NCBI GenBank assembly: GCA_963070105.1
Contig: OY718804.1
Coordinates: forward strand, 7,733,817-7,797,816
Length of the DNA stretch: 64,000 nucleotides
Direction of reading: 5' to 3'
From: Litomosoides sigmodontis
Lineage: Eukaryota; Nematoda; Chromadorea; Rhabditida; Onchocercidae
The notes beneath the pieces are model-generated. The model did not search any database. It saw only the letters and a program-made list of their open reading frames with translations, and was not told the origin of the DNA. A program made the translations under genes and the position numbers. Positions 41,701 to 58,111 of the stretch are shown piece by piece; within the stretch, counting starts at the first letter, position 1; every line of letters begins with the position of its first letter.

Positions 41701-43337
41701 CTAGAACAGCATAAAAGAGCCACATAAAAGCATAAAATCTGAGAAGAGGATAATCGATTGCGCTTAAATGACCATAAGGACTACGCCACTGTACGTCTAC
41801 CGTTAAATTGTGGACAAGTGGTACTGAAATTAAAATATGAACAATGCAACGCTCAACATTTTGCGTAATAAAATAACATTTTAGCTAAGCGCAGTCTTCA
41901 CAGAGGTTCTTAAACGAGGAGTACGAATTACTCATGTTAGCTGATAGAGCATTTAGAAAACCTTTCAAAATACCATCGTTCAAAACTTTTACGTTGCAAT
42001 ATAAATCCAGTCAATAGCTTACCGAAAACATACCTTTTGTGTTTTTTTGAAGCGGATTGGAATTTATGACGGTAAATTTAATTACCAAAAAATATATGCC
42101 ATCTGCCGGAAGCTTTTGCACCGGATGCCAAGAACTACAAAATAAAAGTTTAAAAATGAAAAGCACAAAAAAAACAGCATTCTTTCTAATGAAGCAGGAA
42201 TAACTTGAATTGTTTTATTGAAGAAATGATGATTTTAACGATAAACCAAATGTGAGGAAGACTGTGATGCAATCACAGAAGACAAAAATCCTTTCATACC
42301 TAAGCGTAGTTTTAGTACCACCATCTAGTGAATCACCATTCAAACCAGCAAACTCGCGTTTAAACCTTCTTTCTGCTTGTTGACGTCGGCCAATAATGTG
42401 CTGTTGACCTCGTACAGAATGAGATTTCGTTGGATTTAGGATATCCGAATATTGCGAACTTGCCTCAAAATAAAAGAGCTCATTTTCCAGTTCTACATTT
42501 ATCCAAGATTTTTTTTAACACTTGCTGATCAGAATGCCATTTTCCATACCTCTTTTACATTATGTATTTCTAACGGCCGACGTGGACGTTCATCTTGGAC
42601 AAGTATTATGCCATGAGATTGACGACAATTGAACTGCTGCAGATGAGATTTGTAAAACAAAATTTTGGTGTAATCGTATCCGGGAGGTATCTCAAACTCG
42701 TGCTCAAAGTAGAAGCTCTAAAATTGTGATAGAAAAGTTCGGCACTATTGTATTATTGCACTAAGAAATCAAATTTTGAAATTATTTTAGACGGAAAGCT
42801 TAGACTACAAGACATTTCGGAATAATTTTGGAACTTTACTACTCATGCATTAATGGTTGAACAAATTCAAAATGTCAACTTCCAGAAGTGAAGCAAGTAA
42901 TAGTAATACTCACTAATAAATCTTTTACTTGAACATGACGGCTGGCATCAAAAAACTCCTTATCGCATGGAGAACTCCTTATAACATACTGCACTTGAAA
43001 TGTTAAATCTGAATCATCGGCACACTGAAGCCGTATTTCTATCTCCGTACCATTAAGTGCTGACTGCGGAAGACCAACATATTCGATCTATGTAACAAAT
43101 GATCTGATGACAGGGCAAAAGTTAGTTGTGTTATATACAGACATCCAAAATGATGTACTGAAGTCAAATTGACAACCTTAGAAAAACAGCAAAGGGTACC
43201 GTGTCGGCTTTTAGCTGAAGTTTTGTGGATAAAATAGCTGGTGCTAAGAGATGCGCTAAGGAATTGCCACTGATTGTTGCAACAAACAAAAGCCACCAAA
43301 ATGGGCAATTTCCAAATCGATTGTTATTTCTCAGCAT
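38713..43337 (-). CDS. TMEM87 (Elkin1-type) GOLD-domain seven-transmembrane protein, multi-exon
   Basis: TMEM87 proteins sit in Golgi and post-Golgi membranes; human TMEM87A has been linked to endosome-to-Golgi transport and mechanosensitive currents. The start at 43337 gives a signal-peptide-like head ([13 protein letters not shown]). A lumenal domain follows ([33 protein letters not shown]). Membrane segments begin with [20 protein letters not shown], then [50 protein letters not shown] and [15 protein letters not shown]. After the last helices comes the family signature [18 protein letters not shown] with acidic residues behind it. The C-terminus [18 protein letters not shown] resembles the human TMEM87A tail, and TAA is at 38713. 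All landmarks occur in family order across GT-AG introns. TMEM87A and TMEM87B cannot be told apart from sequence alone. Confidence 0.93.
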
Positions 43338-45438
43338 CAGTCAAGTGTTCACAAAACATCACAAAAATTGATAATTGTTCGAGAACAGGACATTTAAAAT
43401 ATGCACTTTCACTCTCGTCGATTCAAAATTGCTGTTTATCATAAAGTTTATGATGCATTAAGATGGTGGCACTGATACGCTGAATAACAGACCAACAGTT
43501 AGACACTTCAAAAAAAAGAAAACACTAAGCCTCCTATCTGTAAGTCTTCAAAGCATTTTGAACACCAGTAATTGGTCACTTTTTCTACTTTTTAACAGCT
43601 ATGCATGGCATGTATGAACTGCTTCCATAAACAAGTAAATCTCGTAAAAGGTAACATGTCAAGCTTTGAAAATTACAGTTAATCTTTGGAAGAGATGCAT
43701 AATTTTTCCATTCCTCCTACCCTTTTAACGTATGACCAAAAGTTCGCTATTTATCAATTACGAGTGGCAGCGGAAAATCACTTATAAGGCAACAAAATAG
43801 ACAGGGAAACCAATTATTCAACGTAAATTCACATCATGTCATGATAAAAGAACGAACCGAATACACATAGAAGAATGAAACACCAACTCTCAGCAAGAAA
43901 ATGATAACTATTTCACTGCTTATGGCACGCACCCCGCACAACAGTCCTTCCAACTACCAAAAAGACCGAGAAATACCAACAGTACCAGTCATCTTAACAC
44001 AGGAGCGATTTAGCACAGATTGGGAGGGAATGAAACCGCTGGTCTCATCTGCCGTGTTACCTTTTGCCCTGAATCAGTGGAGCGTCTCCGATGATGCGCT
44101 AATTGCTTCATCCTTGATTTTCTTAAAAATTAAATATCTTTCTCAAAGCTGCCACTAATACCTCGAATGAACATGAAACCCACCGCATTGATTGCAAAAC
44201 GTTATACGATGTTTGTGTTTGCAATCACCGCCGCCTCGACCGAGGACTTAATCGCATATCCGATCAAGACTCAATCACACTAAGTCTGAGGCTTATGAGG
44301 CCTACAGCGACTTAAAATCAGCTCCAAATTCATTATTGCGCTCCATAATTATTCGCCATATGTCACCTCCAGGACGTCCTCCATTTTAATTTCAGTACAA
44401 AAATAATACAATAATATTTCAATGATTCAGTAAATTTACTCAATGGATTATCTAATGTACATTTGGAGATAATAACCTAAAGCACATAATGAACGATGGG
44501 TTTCACGATTCATATGCGCAATCTAAAATTACATCCCAACCCTAGACAGCGAAATTCTTGGACCGATCGCTATTTGCTATTTTAGGCCAGTTTAGCACAG
44601 CCAGGCTGCTCAGCCATACTAAATTCACCAGGTGTGCCAGATTAACAACAGGAAATTTTTAGACTTGCAGAAACACACCGTAGCAAAAAGGACGACAGCA
44701 CAGACAACAGTATGTGAACCGAACAATAAAATATAAAAGTTTTTCAAGTTTACGTAATGCTAAACGTACAATTGTTATAAAATGATTTGGAAGGAACGAA
44801 TGAGCTTTTTAAATTTGACACAAAGACATAAAACACAGTTAAAGGAAGGAATCTCACATAAATGCTTCTCGTAATCTCTCCGGAATTCATTTTCGAAAAA
44901 GGTACAGTTATCATTATAATCTAATGTGTTACAATCCGCATGTAGATAGATCCGGGAAAAGAACAGTAAAAGGATGTCCATTTTCCAACATACTTTCTCC
45001 GATGATCATCTCCTTCATATCATTTCCTATATTCCTTGAAGCACCGGTGTAAATATATTTGCATTCAAAATAGTAAAATTTATTATTCCGATCAAAAAAG
45101 AACGCATGTAGGAGAGATAATGAACAGAGAAACGATGAAACGACTTCGAATATTTCTACAAATGAAAAAAGAACAATTTCTGACGAAAGAACAATATAAA
45201 GCAATGTCATAAAATACAACATATAAAACCAAAGTTTCATTAAATTTATTAAATTTTCTAAATATAATACAGCAGTATAGCATGTCTCCAATGATATACA
45301 ACATTTCCAACAGGAATCGAAAGAAACTGCAACAGGCAAATTGCTTCGGGAGACCTCCAAACATCCCAATAAATTATTTCACGGCTTACATGAAGCGTTT
45401 ATCATTGCATAAGGAAATTTGCTAGTATTTCAAGACAA
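43338..45438. other. Intergenic region, TMEM87 5' flank / Ral 3' flank
   Basis: About 2.1 kb without a recognisable gene. A possible Ral poly(A) signal (AATAAA on the minus strand) lies near 45245-45250, about 190 bases after the stop. A plus-strand open frame at 43901-44158 has no splice or family support. Confidence 0.55.
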
Positions 45439-49776
<4,338 letters not shown>

Positions 49777-50513
49777 GCGCGTCAAGTGGCCAGGTCTCAA
49801 CTCAGAGATCACACCGCCAGTTCCAAGGCCACGCTCGACGTCGCAACTTTTTCCAGCTGCTTCGGACTTGCTAAAGGTTAAACCACAGAATTCTAACAAA
49901 CTCATCGTAAACCAAGTCAACCAAGACCAAAGGTCTTTGCAACGTTCTCTGACCCAGCACCAACAAAGCTGAATACGATCGCGCAAATTTTCCATTTCTC
50001 TGATTACAACGCAATGAAAATTAATACAGAATGAATTTGGTCAGAAATCAGCCCAGGATAGCCTTCACCAGAACAGACATGGCTAATGGACCACATATAC
50101 GCAGCACTAATACTTGCTTGGTGGTAATTGCAAATCTGAGCCGACAGTTAACGAGTGGACGATTGAATTGCTGATGAGTGAGCTGATGCGACGAAACCAA
50201 AGATGAAGTGAAATATTCCGAATTGATGAAAAAATTTTTCCCGAGATAACCTCGGTCGATTATGAATGCAACAAATTTAATTCCTCCTCATTTACAGAAA
50301 TGTTGAAAGGAGCAAGGAATCGACGCATACGAAAGGCAACGCAGACGATAGCAGTAAACCGGCTAACAAGTCATACCCGGTCAAGTTAAACGTAAATAAT
50401 TTCAGATCAACAGCAACTGATGTGACTTCCGGCCGCACTGAACGAAGCAACCCACATACTGCATACAACTACCACCACCGGTGCCATCACCGGCAGACCT
50501 CCTCTCTCTTCTC

Positions 50514-50534
50514 CTCTCTCTCTCTCTCTCTCTC
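50514..50534. repeat. (CT)n microsatellite
   Basis: Uninterrupted CT run upstream of Ral, with more imperfect CT sequence just before it. Confidence 0.9.
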
Positions 50535-50620
50535 ATTACGCCCTCACTCTCACTTAAATGTGACATCAACGCCGACACCACCACTCGCACGCACAAACAT
50601 CATCCATCTTCTAATCCGTT

Positions 50621-50621
50621 A

Positions 50622-50661
<40 letters not shown>

Positions 50662-50670
50662 TACACGCAC
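50621..50670. repeat. (AC)n microsatellite, slightly interrupted
   Basis: AC dinucleotide run with a few ATAC interruptions; the pure core spans about 50629-50656. Confidence 0.92.
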
Positions 50671-53600
50671 ACGCATGAACGCAACACTATATTACAGATG
50701 AGGGAAATCAAAAGATACAATGAAGACGGAGGAAGGAATTGAAAAAGTGATGTCACAGAGAAGAGACGAGCAGTGCGAGTTAAGTAAGAAGTGGAATGAG
50801 TGAAGTGCTAATTGCAGCGACTGAATGATGAGGTCATCCTAGAATTTGCACTTCGCATGCGTCTTCTCCTCTCATCATTTCAGGTTCACCTCCCACTACT
50901 GGCAATCATTTGGTCAGCGTTGGATGAAAATTACCTCCGCCACATCCACTTACTTATCACTGCCACTTTCATTCTCTCTCAATTGGAAATAAATTATCAG
51001 AGGTCTCCTCATGTCATATACTAAAAGTTCTCCTAACAAATTCTTTAAAATATATACATTTCAAGTGTTAAAGCATAAGCATGAGGTTTTTTGCTAAAGC
51101 ATAAGGTTAATGAGATATGATGAAATAAATAATTTGGAAATTTTGAATCATTTGATTATTGGTTGAAAGGATGTGCAGGAGGAGGAGGAGGTGAGCAGAC
51201 TAGACTGGAAATGAAATCTAATAGCTGCTCTCCTTCATCTAAAAACATTCTCAGGGAAAAGTGGAAATTTTTCAACGGTCGAAAGGTAAATGTGTAACAA
51301 TTTCGATGCACTACTGCTGCTGTACGACATGTGCAACGTCGCGGCAGAATGGCCTTTTTCCTCCTTCCCTTCCTGTTTTTTTCTTCCGCAACTTTTGAAA
51401 ATGAGATTTATCCTTCTCCACCAAATGATATCAGAAGCTGTGCTGAAAGCACAGTTGATCTTTCGCTGGTGTGAAACTGTCAGCATAAGTGTTTCGGCTA
51501 GTTGTGGTGGCTCGATCGGACTGTCGTAAAAGCTGCTAGAGGGAACAAAACGTTTTTAGGAACAGAGAAATGAGATGAGGAAGAGTTGGCTAAGTAATCG
51601 TTAGCGTTTAATGGTAAAATCAATAAGACACATTCCTTCTGCTTTCTGAACAACGTGAAAGAAGAACTTTTTCAGCTCATCTTTTGCATTCACTGAACAT
51701 CTTTTAAAGCTATTTTATTTAAACTATGGCACAAGGATCAGAAGCTATCATCATAAGCTCTCCAGGCTAATCTCCTTCTCCTCCTTCCACACATCTGACC
51801 TTAAAGGTCGGATTGCTCCTGCTTCAATTCACATTTCAATCCACGCATGGCGTTGCACACTTCCACTTCACATCCTTCTCAGCGCTCATGAAACGCATTA
51901 GATCGATTTGCTTCGACACGAAAGCATTATATTCCAAACTTTGTCGTAAACTTCTTTTACAGAAAACTTCAATGACTTTAAAATAAACAATTTGAAATAT
52001 TAAAAATAATTGAGAAAAGAGGAATAGTTGTGGAAGTAGCAGCGGCATAACCAAAGGAGTAGAGCCAAGCTAATGGAGAAAAAACTCGAAAGGAAAATTG
52101 GCAGGAATGTTGGCCACAAAAAAGTCAGTGTTTAAACAAATGCAAACTTTTGCATATTAAAGTATGAAAGAGAAAAAGCGGAATTAAGTCATAAAGCTAA
52201 CCGATGGAATACTTAATTTAATCAAATATCACCCAATGATAGCTGTGATATCATCGCATTATGAAACAATCCTCACGTTACAACGAGCAACTGCGCTCGT
52301 TCATTGATTGACTGGCCCGTCATAATTTTGCGGGTATGCTATGAACAATAAATTTGTAATTAAATACTCACGATATGTACAAATTGGAATTTAAATTGTC
52401 TGAAAAACTGATATAAACACTTAACTTCACCATAAATCATGAAAAGCATTAATAATCAAACATTTGTTTACATTCATCCCACAACGATAGCCTAAAAGTA
52501 AGCATTCGATGATGAAAGTGGAATATGTGGCTTTGAGCGGTGAAAAGAAATGCAATAAATGCATATTCAAATGTAATTAATACTTGAGGCTTCACCAAGA
52601 CAGGTTATTTTTGGTATATAAGATGAAATGATAGTTCCGCTTTGGTACCACTCGTCTGGTACGGAATTTGACCTGAATTGTTTGTGTGATGAGAAATAGC
52701 ATAAGGTAACGAAGTGTATTAATCATCCGGGACGCCAACCCTATCTTATTTCCCAAATAAGGTCAAGTAGACGTAGCAGAGACGGAGTAAGAATTACCCG
52801 CTATTTCACTGCACCGACGTAAAACCTTCTGGAATTGCTGATAATGAGAACTATGAAAGGGAGGAGTGATAAGGACGTAATATCAGTTCACGTTAGGCAC
52901 ACTGCGTAAAACGCATACGGATGGTATAATTTGGTGGACGTAAGTAGAAAATGACAAAAATCGATTCTCGTTAAACCAACGCCACCACTTCATCACATAA
53001 TGGATGGAAGGAAATCTCATCCATCCCGTTATTTCTCACTTTCACGTCTGAGGATGAGGATGAGGCTTGTTCAACGTAACTGATATACGACTATTTCCAC
53101 CACTTCTAAAGTTTACTTAAACCAACGCTACGTAACATACGTCGAATTCTTTTACTGGTTAACATCAGCATTATTAGACATTGCCATTATCATTACAACA
53201 GATTTGCTTCACAGACAGTCTCCGACAATCGGTCAATCGAATGCCCGTCCCACTGCCATGGCGTTGACCAGGAAACACAACTTCACTTAGGCTGACAATA
53301 ATAACAGCACTCACTGATCACATAAAAATAACTGCGATGAGAGCTTAACAGATGGCAAGTCCGTTAGCATTAAGAATGGCGGCGATTGCACTGTGCGGCA
53401 CTGCTTACGTCGAACGCATTGGTTTCATTTCGAAATGAATAATGATGCTAATAGCTGCTTATAATACACAATCTATCTCAAAACATGTGCTCGACAGAAT
53501 TTATCTGTGACAGGCAAGTTGAAATGACCTACGTAGCCTACGTGATAGGGACAGTTGTGATTGGAGGAAGTGAAAAGGAAAGGATTGAAATTGTTCGTGA

Positions 53601-55837
53601 TGAAGACGGAGGAAATCAAGATGAGTAACCACCGTACGTGCAACGTGAGAAATGCTTGTAGGATGATTAAAGCAATTAATTCTTTCGCCTATTGCTCTGA
53701 CCGATCCATCCGCAGCACCAATTCGCACCTTCCAGCGAGAGACGAGAAGAGAAATTCGAAACCTAAAGCCTCTCAGTTCCTCATCGCTGCTACCACTTTT
53801 TCTTCGCAGAATGCCCCTTTGGAATCGGCGAAAGGCATTCTTCTAATCTTGGCGATTTTTCAACAACGAACAGGATGAAGGAGAGAGAGAGGGAGAGAAA
53901 TGTAAAACTGTCCACGTTTCTCGCTCTTCCTATTGGGAGTCCTTCCTTTCCGATCTTGGTCATTCTATCATTAAGTATTACACAACTAGGGTTGAAGTTG
54001 CAACATTTGGACTTCAGGAATACCAGAAGTAAAATAAGAGGAGCAAAGGAAACTATTCAAAATGACAAGAGTGATGTGATAAACTGAACGCATCAAATGA
54101 AAAAGCTTTACACGTACACTTTTTTTTACGAAATTTTTTTTAAAAAAATGCTTGTGAAAGATAATTATTTTCCAAGGAAGGAACGAATTACTGTTCACTA
54201 GAATGGAAAAAATGGTTGACGATTGGGGGCAAATCAAACAGGTAGCCATTTTCGATTGCATAAGCCCAACAGGTTTACGCAGGTGTAAACTATCATATTC
54301 TAATTGATAAACGACGCATATAATCCACAATAAGTCATCCTAGAAAATACTATGAGTATGAGATCTTTGGATGGATCTTTGGTAAATAGTGTGAAAACAT
54401 TACTTATTCTACAATCCTTTACAACGTTTATCTGTCGGGAAGGGATAAGTCCTCACAATTGAATGGGAGAATGATCAGCAAAGAGCCGAGGAGTCGTGTT
54501 TCACATAATATACTTTTTAATAGTCCGTTCATCTTCTACTAAATTCCAGTTTGAAAAAAAACGACAATTCAGCTTTCGTCTCACTTCCCGTACCTTGCAC
54601 GACTTCTCTTTTCTCTTTGACGTTTCGAATAAACAAGATGGAAATTAAAATAGATCATCAAACTCGTTAGCAGGTTTCTGAATTCTACAATATCCGTAAA
54701 TGACACCACAACAGAGTTAGGAACTTCACTTTTTTCTAAGCGCACAATGCACACAAAAATGTATTTCACTCAAATAAGAACAATTTCATTCACAAAAACA
54801 TACCCATAAAATTACTGCAAGTAATATGAACATAGTTAAATACATTTGAAAATGGTTAAGAGATTTGGAAGTAATTTCGAAAATTTTCTATATTTTATGG
54901 AGTGGAAAAATTTTTTAAGGACTACAATTTCAAAGTTCAAGAGAAACGAAAAAAATTCCTCAAGAGTTTTTTCTAAACAAAATCCTTCATCTATTTTTCA
55001 GAAAAATCAGATTTTATTGACGTCTCTTTACATTTGTATATTCTCAATTTATACATAAACACATGAAAACACATAATGAAGAACGGTGGAAAAAAAGGAT
55101 AAAGGAAACAGTGAGAACTGTTACACTTCTCAACTTGAATAACAATAACCATTCTTGTAAAGTAAAGCGAAAAGTTTTAGTTCCTAGAACTTAAGCATAT
55201 AAACAACAGATATGAAAATTTCACCAATTTCATTTCTCTTTCAAACCAGCTCTACTTTTAATTTTTTAGCTAAATGTAATGCTCATTACTATGTGAGAAG
55301 GTGATCATTTCCACCTTGACCTTCCTTAAATATCTCCTTGGAAAAAATTCCATTTTCGGATTTTGAAGTTGAAATGGAGAATAAGGATGTCTTGGTTTGT
55401 TAGCTTTCTAATTACAAAGCTGATAAGAACTCTCTGATGATAAATTCTCGACAAATTCAACCGCTTCTAAATTTTCTTTCTGTTGGGATGATTTTATGAC
55501 GGGCTGTCATTCAGAAACCTATGACAAACAGTTGAATATTTTAAGCAAATTTTATACCGTAACTTTAATAAAAAAATTGGCTTAAACTTCATTCGGCGTT
55601 CAATAACCTGCAAAACATCTAGCAGTTTGACTTTAGAGTTCTTTTTTATCATATGGTCTACAGCTACGCACGTGAGAACTTCTCTCCCTCGAAGAGTAGC
55701 CTAATAGTTAAGCTCCGCGCGAAGAAATAAAGGACCATTTGACCAGTTATAAAGATATAAATGGTTGAACAACGAATTCATTTTCTAGATGAGCTAGAGT
55801 TCCACTGATATCCAATGGAAGGTATAAATCATGCAAC

Positions 55838-57371
55838 TCAGATACAACTAGAATCAGCTGAACTTACAGTATCATCAGTAACGAGATTACGCTTTCGCTC
55901 CTTCTTTGGGTCAATTAAACCTCCTTTAGCCTTCTGTCGTTCGAACACTACCTGTAGTTCTTCGAGTTTTGCTTGCCATTCTTCCCAATTAAATTCAAAT
56001 TGCCCTTTATCTACAATAGCTTCATCCAAAGTGATCGATTCCTCACCAACTGTTAACAAATCCTGCTCACTCAATGGCGTTCGACATACTGGACATTTTA
56101 GCACCTTTAAACAATCCAACACAAGTGAATTAGAAAAATTGAAACTAAATACTGTGAAATAATTTTCAAATCTTCAGCTAATACATTGTGTATGCACCAG
56201 TTGCTCGAAATTATACGATAGCAGTGAAACATGAAGACCACAATTTACGAAATGTTATCAAAGGCAATATCACTATTCAGCAGGCGATATCATGTAGATC
56301 CACAGATTAAACAACACAATTCACATACCTGATCCACCTTTGATTTCATGTCTTCTGGCCACTCACTAAGTTCTCTCTTGATTTCATTCCTTGTGTAGTT
56401 TACGTAACATACAAAACAATTCCGATGAATATAATGATCACAGTCTAACGCACAAAAAGCAACAGTTTCAGCGTTAAAACCATCTAAGCATATTGGACAA
56501 ACAGTGCACGGGAAATTTCGTTCACTTTCCACAAAATTTTGGATCATCTGCAAACACATCCTAAAAAAATCAGTTGAACAACTAAATCCTCACTCTAAAG
56601 GAGATGAGTAGCCGCAGTTACAGTATGTGATGCTGGCAATAAATATCACTTCAAATTTCGACCAAACTAGACGTAGTTATGAATGCAATTAGATATGAAC
56701 AGACTAACTTGAAAAATATCATACAGGATAGGCATATCACTATTCGCTTCAATGTACTCTTGGATGTTTTTCCGAAGAATACTCATACAGCTTTCGTCAA
56801 ATCCTGGCTGCTGCCGCAAATGAACTTTCGGAGATATTTTCGGGTACTGAAGAGCATTATGATTTTTGCTACTGCTCTAGAAATTAACGATTCTACATCA
56901 GCTTAAAAGCTCGATTAACAAAATTATTTTGGTGTAACATATTAATTGCTAGAATTCACCTGCACCGGTAACTCGATAACAGAATAAATACCCGTTCGGC
57001 ATTGCGATTGCAGTGCTGGCAATATTTTCATGCTTAATATTATCGGTGACACACTAAAATTTACTAAAATAATTTATAAAACCGGACAAGGAATTACTTC
57101 CTTTGCAGACTAAAGTAAAATGTTCAAAAAATGATACGCTGACTAGCAGAGACATGTCCATTCTTGAATGATGACCATCGCGACTGAAAACTATCGCGTT
57201 AAACGATCTCCCTGGAAATTACACATAACTCCCACATGTGGAACAGCCAGGGAAATTGCTTTCCGGTCAAACTTGAAAAAAACTATGAGAATACTTTTTC
57301 GTAGGATCCCTCTCGACCACAAGTTCATCACCGTATATACTTTGCAAAACCTCCACTTCTTCCTCAGCCAT
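55838..57371 (-). CDS. RNF25-like RWD-RING E3 ubiquitin ligase, five exons
   Basis: RNF25 (AO7) is a RING ubiquitin ligase with an N-terminal RWD domain; in human cells it acts at stalled ribosomes. Exons 57295-57371, 56960-57053, 56709-56846, 56329-56547 and 55838-56104 keep frame and give 264 residues. The RWD domain starts MAEEEVEVLQSIYGDELVVE and includes IYSVIELPVQ/YPKISPKVHL, with the YP.I.P turn typical of RWD. The RING has CPICLDGF, then CDHYIHRNC, then CPVCRTPL after an insertion of about 45 residues; the insertion is a family feature. The tail reads ERQKAKGGLIDPKKERKRNL, matching the RQ...GGIIDLEAER block of human RNF25. A perfect donor (GTAAGT) sits in the last exon at about 55868, so a longer isoform with a further exon is possible. 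SARNP lies about 740 bases upstream. Confidence 0.88.
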
Positions 57372-58111
57372 TACTAAATTTGAGAAATGAATACTTCTCA
57401 ATTATTCGCGCATAAAATAAAACTGCTCAGCGTAATGGAAAGTAGCTAGTTGCGGTAATCGCATATAAACAATTACAGTTCGAGCCGTACATCCACAAAG
57501 GTCAACAATATCAATAGTACACAACTCCGAATCCCACGAAATGCCTGTATTAAACGGCACAAAGGACTTAAAATCAACTTAAGTACCAATCTTATTTTGT
57601 GCACAGAAAGCAAAATGTTTGCACTTCTTGTCTGACTTTGCTGAGTACAAATTTGATATCCGTAGAATTTCGCATGTCTCTTATCGGTTTACTTGAAATT
57701 TATTTGAAATCAAACCAAAATATGCAATGGCAAATACTCTCCTATTCCAATGATATAAAAATCGAACTCATCCAAGAATAAAATTTATTAGTCTTCAATT
57801 TTAACAGAGAAATACAAAAATATGAGATTTTTGTATGTAAGGTACTAAAATACAATGATTGTGATTAAATCGTAAGTTTTAGTAGAATCTCTGATTAGAA
57901 ATCTTAATTAAAATTTCAAATTTGTATCTACGAGTTACATTAATCCTTTCAGTTATTTTTAGAAAAACTACGGTAACGCTTCAAATGTGCTTTAATAATC
58001 GGACTTGATGTGGATAAGAATGTTGAAAATAAGGGATTAAACAATTGACGTATACAAATACATCTGCAATACATCACGAAAAAGGATGCCATTAGTTGAT
58101 TGAAGAGATGA

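Larger units (their letters stand above)
49777..55837. other. Long gap between Ral and RNF25-like genes
   Basis: About 6 kb with no recognisable gene. It holds the Ral promoter and 5' UTR, a (CT)n run (50514-50534) and an (AC)n run (about 50621-50670), GA-rich DNA near 53880, and many short open frames on both strands. The longest, plus strand 53561-53878, has no family resemblance and an overlapping minus-strand frame. Confidence 0.55.

Noticed and set aside
43901..44158. 85-codon plus-strand open frame between TMEM87 and Ral
   Set aside because: No signal, motif, splice support or family resemblance.
44929..45369. 146-codon minus-strand open frame just past the Ral stop
   Set aside because: Lies in the Ral 3' flank, overlaps another open frame on the same strand, and its Phe/Leu/Cys-rich composition is that of translated AT-rich non-coding DNA.
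50422..50742. 106-codon plus-strand open frame
   Set aside because: It is created by CT and AC microsatellites, which read as Ser/Leu and Thr/His runs.
53561..53878. 105-codon plus-strand open frame
   Set aside because: No recognisable family, an overlapping minus-strand open frame, no splice context, and composition like the surrounding intergenic DNA.
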